Positions 14,736 through 19,040 of a stretch of DNA of 19,040 bases are shown piece by piece. The notes under the pieces are model-generated. The model was not told the origin of the DNA and searched no databases. It worked only from the letters and a program-made list of their open reading frames with translations. The DNA comes from Chloroflexota bacterium. GTDB lineage: Bacteria > Chloroflexota > Anaerolineae > Caldilineales > Caldilineaceae. Numbering within the stretch: position 1 is the stretch's first letter; every line of letters begins with the position of its first letter. The position numbers and the translations under genes are program-made. The stretch spans positions 1 to 19,040 of the forward strand of contig QEUW01000112.1 of assembly GCA_003577005.1 (NCBI GenBank). The letters are read 5' to 3'.

Positions 14736-14795
14736 GTCAGTCTTCGATTAAAGTTGAGGCTGAAAACTGAACTCGGCTAAAGATGCGCGGGTACT

Positions 14796-15020
14796 CTACA
14801 GGATGCCGGCCACGCGCGGCTCAAAGTAGTTCATGGCTCGCCGCCAGAGGCGATAGAGGGCGAACTCCTCCAGATCAGCGTTGCGGTGGCCGGGACGCTC
14901 GTAGACCTCGGGCCGGCGACGACGGATCTCAGGCCGATGCAACTCCTCAGAGAAATTGGCAAAGAGATCCTGTAACTCCCTCCCTGGCTGCCTGGTGCTG
15001 TTGACTGGCGGAGAGAATCT
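14796..15020 (-). pseudogene. Unrecognised coding remnant, C-terminal part of a gene
   Basis: A frame of 74 sense codons ends at TAG (14796-14798). It has coding-like composition and includes RPEVYERPGHRNADLEEFAL followed by YRLWRRAMNYFEPRVAGIL. No family is recognised. There is no convincing start: no ATG or GTG in the first 60 codons, and the frame is bounded upstream by the TGA stop of the ABC ATPase gene (15021-15023), with which it is in phase. It could be the remaining 3' end of a deleted gene, a small gene starting at TTG near 14942, or a tail once joined to the ATPase. Its position after the exporter genes suggests a former fourth gene of that operon. Confidence 0.5.
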
Positions 15021-16007
15021 TCAATTTGTCTCCAACAGCCGTTCCTCATAAATGCGCCGCACCGTAGCCTCGATCTCCGGCTCGCGCACGCTGAGGTCGC
15101 GCAGGCGAAAGTGGGCCGAGAGCCGGCCAATCAACTCGGAGGCGGTGATGGCGTTGCGCTCAAAGCGGTAGGTCACGCGCAATCCTTCGTGGGCGGCGAC
15201 CTCTGCCCCTTCCACCGTGACATCCGCGTACGGCTCGGCCAGATCGACCACGAGTTCGCGTGTGCCGCCAAAGCGTTCCAACAACGTAGCGAGCTTGCCG
15301 TCGAAAAGCAGCCGGCCTTGGTCGATGATCATCACCCGGTCGCACAGCTTTTCCACATCTGCCAGATCGTGGGTCGTGAGCAGAACCGTGGTGCGCCGTT
15401 CTTGGTTGATGTGGGCAATAAACTGGCGGATGCGCTCTTTGGCCACCACATCCAGCCCAATCGTTGGCTCGTCGAGGAAGAGCAGATCAGGGTCGTGGAG
15501 CATGGCGGCGCAGAGGTCGGCGCGCATCCGCTGGCCCAGCGAAAGCGAACGCACCGGCGAGTTAAGAAAGGAGTCTAGTTCGAGCACCTCACGAAATTCT
15601 GCCAAGTTGCGTTGAAAGCGATCTTTGGGAATCCGGTAGATAAACTGCAACAAGTCGAGCGACTCAACCACCGGCAGGTCCCACCAAAGGGTGGTGCGCT
15701 GGCCAAAGACCACCCCGATGCGGGCCACGTAGCGTTCCCGTTCTCGCCAGGGGACTAATCCGTTTACCTCCACCACACCACCCGATGGCACTAGCAGTCC
15801 GGTCAACATCTTGATCGTCGTGGACTTGCCGGCGCCGTTCGGCCCCAGGTAGCCAACCAGTTCACCCTCAGCCACACTAAAGCTGATGCCATCCACCGCC
15901 CGTACAATCTTTACCTCGCGCTCTACCAGGTTGCGGAAGGTCCCCAACAGGCCGCGGTGATGTTTGTTGATGCGAAAGTGTTTTTGCAAGTTCTCGACAG
16001 TGATCAT
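15021..16007 (-). CDS. ABC-2 type exporter ATP-binding protein
   Basis: This 328-residue cytoplasmic ATPase powers the two membrane proteins encoded upstream. All nucleotide-binding motifs are intact: Walker A GPNGAGKST (55-63), Q-loop Gln103 in VFGQRT, signature LSLGQ (155-159), Walker B with LLFLDEPTIGLD (175-186) and H-loop His213 in TTHD. About 100 residues follow the ATPase core, as in exporters of the daunorubicin-resistance/ABC-2 class. The ATG at 16007 is taken; an in-frame TTG lies at 16019. Neither has a Shine-Dalgarno sequence, because heptad palindrome G occupies the sequence upstream. Gene order permease, permease, ATPase marks one exporter; the cargo is unknown. Confidence 0.93.
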   Translation of the reverse strand: MITVENLQKHFRINKHHRGLLGTFRNLVEREVKIVRAVDGISFSVAEGELVGYLGPNGAGKSTTIKMLTGLLVPSGGVVEVNGLVPWRERERYVARIGVVFGQRTTLWWDLPVVESLDLLQFIYRIPKDRFQRNLAEFREVLELDSFLNSPVRSLSLGQRMRADLCAAMLHDPDLLFLDEPTIGLDVVAKERIRQFIAHINQERRTTVLLTTHDLADVEKLCDRVMIIDQGRLLFDGKLATLLERFGGTRELVVDLAEPYADVTVEGAEVAAHEGLRVTYRFERNAITASELIGRLSAHFRLRDLSVREPEIEATVRRIYEERLLETN

Positions 16008-16013
16008 GTGAAT

Positions 16014-16118
16014 TGTCAATGCTCAATGGTTAATGCTCAATGCTCAATTGAGGAACGAAGTATGACGCTAACTCATCCTCATTAACAATTGAGCATTAAC
16101 CGTTACCCATTAACTATT
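16014..16118. repeat. Heptad-periodic intergenic palindrome G (GCTCAAT/GGTTAAT type)
   Basis: GGTTAATGCTCAAT (16028-16041) pairs perfectly with ATTGAGCATTAACC (16088-16101), and CTCAATTGAG (16043-16052) is a palindrome on its own. It carries the same 7-base words as elements B and F. It spans nearly the whole gap between the permease stop (16120) and the ATPase start (16007) inside the exporter operon. Confidence 0.87.
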
Positions 16119-16119
16119 A

Positions 16120-16971
16120 TTACGTGCCTGTGCTCTGGTAGTGGCGGATGCCAAAGCGCCAAAAGGCAAGTGCAGCCAGCAGCGTGCCGAAGCCGACAGC
16201 CGGAGCGACAAAACGCAGCGCCGGCGGCAGGCCGAGCGGGTCGGGCTTGTCCAGGAAATAGAGCGCCGGATAATAGTTGAGAAAGATGGCCGGTATGATA
16301 TAAGTAAAGAGCCGCCGCAACAGGTCAGGATAGATGTGCATGGGATATTGCATCATTTCGCTGCCGCCATAGGTGAGGATGTTCATTGCTTCGATGGATT
16401 CGACTGTCCAAAACGTGAAAGTCGAACCAATGATAAAGAGGCCGCCAAAGAAGGCGATCATGCCCCCGATCACCAGTGGCAGGTAGACGAGCTTGCCTGC
16501 TGTCCATTGGATATCGGCCAGGCCCACGGCAATGGCAAAGATGACCAGCCCCTGGCCGATGCGACCCAGGCGGCGCAGGGCAAACTCATCGCCCAGCACC
16601 TGGAGCGTAATGTTCACTGGTCGCAACAAAAGCTGGTCAAAGCTGCCTTGCCGCACACGCCGGCCAAAGACACCTGGGTCAAACCCGCTAAAAACCATGT
16701 CCATGATGCCAAAGGCCACCTCCACCGTACCCCATAGAAAGGCGATTTCGCCGAGCCGCCAGCCACCCACGCTGCCAAACCGCTCCAGCACCAGAGCCAG
16801 CGCCAGAAAGAAGAGGGTCAGGTAGGGCATCGCCGCCGCAGCGTCCAACACAAAGGCTACCCGATACTGCATCTGCGAGCGGATCTGCACCGAGAGCAGC
16901 CGCCGGTAGATGGTGAGGTTGTGTAGGAGTTGTTTCATAATGGACACGGCTTGGGGAGTAGAGCACCCCAT
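16120..16971 (-). CDS. ABC-2 family exporter membrane protein, PF06182-like (second permease)
   Basis: This 283-residue membrane protein has about six hydrophobic segments. A run starting QLLHNLTIYRRLLSVQIRSQ leads into the first helices. The cytoplasmic loop GVFGRRVRQGSFDQLLLRPV and the late FLNYYPALYFLDKPDPLGLP are typical of the ABC2_membrane_6 (formerly DUF990) family, which occurs as two adjacent genes plus an ATPase. The ATG at 16971 stands 3 bases after the stop of the preceding permease, with AGGGGGG inside that gene's last codons as ribosome binding site. A later ATG (16938, MKQLLHN) is nearer the usual family start but has no such site. Translational coupling with the first permease is likely. 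Confidence 0.88.
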   Translation of the reverse strand: MGCSTPQAVSIMKQLLHNLTIYRRLLSVQIRSQMQYRVAFVLDAAAAMPYLTLFFLALALVLERFGSVGGWRLGEIAFLWGTVEVAFGIMDMVFSGFDPGVFGRRVRQGSFDQLLLRPVNITLQVLGDEFALRRLGRIGQGLVIFAIAVGLADIQWTAGKLVYLPLVIGGMIAFFGGLFIIGSTFTFWTVESIEAMNILTYGGSEMMQYPMHIYPDLLRRLFTYIIPAIFLNYYPALYFLDKPDPLGLPPALRFVAPAVGFGTLLAALAFWRFGIRHYQSTGT

Positions 16972-16974
16972 TCC

Positions 16975-17766
16975 CTATCCCCCCTGAATCACCAATGAAC
17001 GGACACCAACCCGCAGCAGTGCCTGACAGGCCAGGATCAGCACGACGGCCCAGAGCACCTGTGTGGCAAGCGCCTGCGCCAGTTCAACGCCGCTGAGCAG
17101 CCCCAGATAGATCTCGACGTTGGTGTTGACCATGGCGGGGAAGGGCGTTAACTGGCAGATGGTCTGAAACCAGTCAGGGAAATAGCGCAACGGCATATAA
17201 AAGCCCGAAAGCACCCAGACGAGCCCAAAGGCAAAGCGACCGACCCCTCTGGCATTAGGCGTCCAAAAGGCGCTGAGATTCACCAAAAAACGCCAGGCAA
17301 AACTCACCAGCCAACTCAGCAACAGCGATACGCCCAACACGAACCACTGCCCGGCTGTAGGGGGCGTCGTAATCTGGACCACGAGAGCATAGAGCACCAC
17401 AATCGGAACGCCGCGCAAGAGCATGGCGGCCACGGCGCGCCCCAGGTCCTGCGCCAGCCAGAAGCTGAAATAGTTGAGGGGTTTGAGTAGATCAGTGGCG
17501 ATTTCGCCGCTGTAGACCGAGTTCATGAGGTCATACCAGCCAAAGATCATCAAGTAGGCGATGAGCGCCTGCGTCAGTGCTGTGTAAGTAATGGCATCTT
17601 GCAGCGAAACACCGGCCACGACGTCATGGGCGCCGTAGAGGGCGACCATGAGCGCAGCACGCAGCAGACCAAAGAAAATGTTGGTTGCCAGCCCGGCCAA
17701 CGTAGCGGCGCGGTAGGTGAGCTGGCGCTGAAAAGAGAGCCGGGCAACTTCCCAAAACAGGCGCAT
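16975..17766 (-). CDS. ABC-2 family exporter membrane protein, PF06182-like (first permease)
   Basis: A 263-residue membrane protein with about six hydrophobic segments. It includes the cytoplasmic loop MNSVYSGEIATDLLKPLNY, where S-G-E-(I/L)-x-x-x-L-L-x-P is shared with its neighbour (QGSFDQLLLRP), and GFYMPLRYFPDWFQTICQLT with PFPAMVNT near the C-terminus. These are hallmarks of the ABC2_membrane_6 family. It is the first gene of the three-gene exporter. The ATG at 17766 is preferred (MRLFWEVARLSF); a TTG at 17790 is in frame. The Shine-Dalgarno sequence is weak (CGGGTGTG). Confidence 0.87.
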   Translation of the reverse strand: MRLFWEVARLSFQRQLTYRAATLAGLATNIFFGLLRAALMVALYGAHDVVAGVSLQDAITYTALTQALIAYLMIFGWYDLMNSVYSGEIATDLLKPLNYFSFWLAQDLGRAVAAMLLRGVPIVVLYALVVQITTPPTAGQWFVLGVSLLLSWLVSFAWRFLVNLSAFWTPNARGVGRFAFGLVWVLSGFYMPLRYFPDWFQTICQLTPFPAMVNTNVEIYLGLLSGVELAQALATQVLWAVVLILACQALLRVGVRSLVIQGG

Positions 17767-17792
17767 AGTCACACCCGACGCAGTGGCCAATA

Positions 17793-17811
17793 GGGAACAG
17801 TCAACAGTAAA
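17793..17811. repeat. Short heptad run, possibly half of a heptad element
   Basis: AACAGTC followed by AACAGTA and AACG repeats with 7-base spacing just upstream of the first permease gene. No complementary arm is seen nearby, so this may be a decayed element or chance. Confidence 0.3.
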
Positions 17812-17854
17812 CGATTGCGCTGGAAGTGCTTGATAGGGTTGAAGGCGAACCTAT

Positions 17855-17884
17855 ATAATAATGCACGAGGGGCTAATAAGGCAA
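17855..17884 (-). promoter_or_regulatory. Candidate promoter of the ABC-2 exporter operon
   Basis: On the minus strand TTGCCT (17879-17884), 18 bases, then TATTAT (17855-17860) within an AT-rich patch. It lies about 90 bases upstream of the first permease ATG. Confidence 0.4.
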
Positions 17885-17930
17885 ATTTCGTGGGGATAGA
17901 CGGGAAATAGGCGGATCGGAACGGACGCTT

Positions 17931-18064
17931 AGAAGCTGTTTGACAAGCTCGGTGCGTTGCACTCGAAGAGTACGATGCACCTGGGTCGCCGGGTGCTTCA
18001 AAGGTGCAACGCACCTTACAGGTGCATCGCACCAGGGTGGCGCCCACCTTTTCAAACAGCTTCT
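17931..18064. repeat. Large compound palindrome with crossing arms between hypE and the exporter operon
   Basis: The outer arms AGAAGCTGTTTGA (17931-17943) and TCAAACAGCTTCT (18052-18064) are perfectly complementary. Inside, GGTGCGTTGCAC (17951-17962) pairs with 18004-18015 and CGATGCACCTG (17973-17983) with 18019-18029. The order is arm 1, arm 2, arm 1', arm 2', so the two cannot nest. Small hairpins with three-base loops also occur in a row, e.g. AAGGTGC-AAC-GCACCTT (18001-18017), GGTGC-ATC-GCACC (18021-18033) and GGTGG-CGC-CCACC (18036-18048). No protein-coding role is credible. Confidence 0.85.
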
Positions 18065-18072
18065 TAACAAAC

Positions 18073-18140
18073 AGCAGGAACACAGGGACCACAAAGCTTT
18101 TGAGGTACGACAAACAGCTCTCTGTGTTCCTGCTTTTCTT
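18073..18140. terminator. Terminator-like hairpin downstream of hypE
   Basis: AGCAGGAACACAG (18073-18085) pairs perfectly with CTGTGTTCCTGCT (18122-18134). TTTTCTT follows on the plus strand and GTTTGTT on the minus strand. It lies about 50 bases beyond the hypE stop codon and is probably where that transcript ends. The 36-base loop is long for an intrinsic terminator. Confidence 0.55.
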
Positions 18141-18182
18141 CCAGCCTGTCCGGTCGAGGTGGATCTGGCGAGGACAAACCGC

Positions 18183-19040
18183 TCAACAAATTCTGGGCAA
18201 CTGTTCGCCGATCTGCATATCGACGACGCGGGTGCCGCCGATGCCGGTGCGGGCGACGACCACGCCGGGATGTTGGTCCGTTACCCGGCCAATGCGCACC
18301 GCCTTTGCGCCCAGTGGATGGCGGTGCATGGTATCGAGCAGGGCATCCGCTACGGCTTCCGGCGCAATGGCAATCAGCTTGCCTTCGTTGGCGACATAGA
18401 GAGGGTCGAGACCGAGTAACTCGCACGCCGAGTGGACGCCGGGCGGCACGGGCAGGCTGCGCTCGTCCAACACAATGCCCACCTCTGAGCTGCGGGCGAT
18501 TTCGTTGAGCGACGAAGCGACCCCGCCGCGCGTCGGGTCGCGCAGGACGTGGATCTCCTGGGTCGTTGCGAGCATGGCCGCCACCAGCCCGTTGAGCGGT
18601 GCGCAGTCGCTCTCGACCACGGTCTCGAAGGTCAGCCCGGCGCGCATGCTCATTACGGCGATCCCGTGCAGGCCGATCTCGCCGCTGATCAGCACCACAT
18701 CGCCCGGTTGCGCCCGGTGCGGGGCGATGGTCACGCCGTCGGGGATCAGCCCGATGCCGCTGGTGTTGATGTAGACCGCGCCGCCGCGGCCATGGTTTCC
18801 ACGATGACGCCGAGTTGGTCCAGCGCCATCCCCTCCTCCAAAATAAAACCGGTGCTCAGAAAGAGCGGTTGGGCCCCACTCATGGCCAGGTCGTTGACCG
18901 TGCCGTTGACGGCTAGGTCGCCGATGTTGCCGCCGGGGAAAAAGAGCGGCTGCACCACAAACGAGTCGGTGGAAAAGGCCAGCCGCCCGCCGCCCAGGTT
19001 GAGCACCGCCGAGTCGCCCAGCCGCTCCAATACGTCATTT
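18183..19040 (-). pseudogene. hypE: hypE, hydrogenase maturation protein HypE, broken by an internal deletion (5' end beyond the window)
   Basis: HypE dehydrates a thiocarbamate on its C-terminal cysteine to make the cyanide ligands of [NiFe]-hydrogenase. The N-terminal part is in one frame (about 18790-19039, with [20 protein letters not shown] and [14 protein letters not shown]). The C-terminal part is in another (18183 to about 18794, with [39 protein letters not shown] and the diagnostic end LPRIC). The junction is at CATGGCCGCGGCGGC (complement of 18780-18794), which reads T-M-A-A-A in one frame and H-G-R-G-G in the other. By comparison with E. coli HypE about 20 residues, including the conserved GDTK segment, are missing between them: roughly 64 bases lost plus a frameshift. 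This is either a true lesion or an assembly collapse. Other hyp genes are expected beyond the right edge. Confidence 0.88.

Noticed and set aside
15021..15023. Selenocysteine or programmed readthrough at the ABC ATPase TGA
   Set aside because: The ATPase is already of normal length and ends as expected; no selenocysteine insertion structure was apparent. An adjacent gene remnant is the simpler reading.
17769..18113. Minus-strand frame of 114 codons across the compound palindrome
   Set aside because: It is made largely of the repeat arms and the promoter region of the exporter operon, with no domain; the inverted repeats explain the open frame.
18183..19040. Selenophosphate synthetase (SelD) as identity of the right-edge gene
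   Set aside because: SelD and HypE share the PurM fold, but the end LPRIC with terminal cysteine and the [15 protein letters not shown] region are HypE features.

Overview
The window looks like a chromosomal segment of a GC-rich, free-living heterotrophic bacterium. Lipoprotein and twin-arginine solute-binding proteins, paired binding-protein transporters, a fused aldolase/dehydrogenase and a LysM-YkuD cell-wall enzyme suggest Chloroflexota (Caldilinea/Anaerolineae-like). That placement is inferred from gene content, not shown by a marker gene. There are no rRNAs, CRISPR arrays, insertion sequences or phage genes.

Left part (1-7420, + strand): the 3' end of a TolB-like beta-propeller gene; a Zn/Mn-binding lipoprotein behind a near-consensus promoter with a Fur/Zur-type palindrome; a long structured leader followed by a KsgA/Erm-family rRNA dimethyltransferase; then a carbohydrate importer set (Tat lipoprotein binding protein and two MalF/MalG-type permeases) ending in a small SnoaL-like protein.

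Middle and right (7510-19040, - strand): a Dpp/Opp-type peptide importer (binding protein, then DppB- and DppC-like permeases) with a perfect-consensus promoter; a triple-LysM L,D-transpeptidase; tRNA-Leu(TAA) with its own promoter; a bifunctional class II aldolase/short-chain dehydrogenase (RhaEW/YuxG type, probably rhamnose breakdown); an unrecognised coding remnant; a three-gene ABC-2 exporter (permease, permease, ATPase); and the 3' part of hypE, which is broken by an internal deletion. Neither importer has its own ATPase gene here.

The most unusual feature is a set of seven intergenic palindromes (near 2022-2084, 4995-5091, 6026-6118, 7432-7507, 8438-8500, 9418-9505 and 16014-16118) whose arms are built from 7-base units. 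Three share one set of 7-mers, two share another, and two have their own, yet the architecture is the same. They fill gaps between genes of an operon or between convergent genes, often running into start or stop codons. All five genes that start directly behind such an element lack a recognisable Shine-Dalgarno sequence, whereas most other starts have one. A separate cluster with crossing palindromes lies at 17931-18064.
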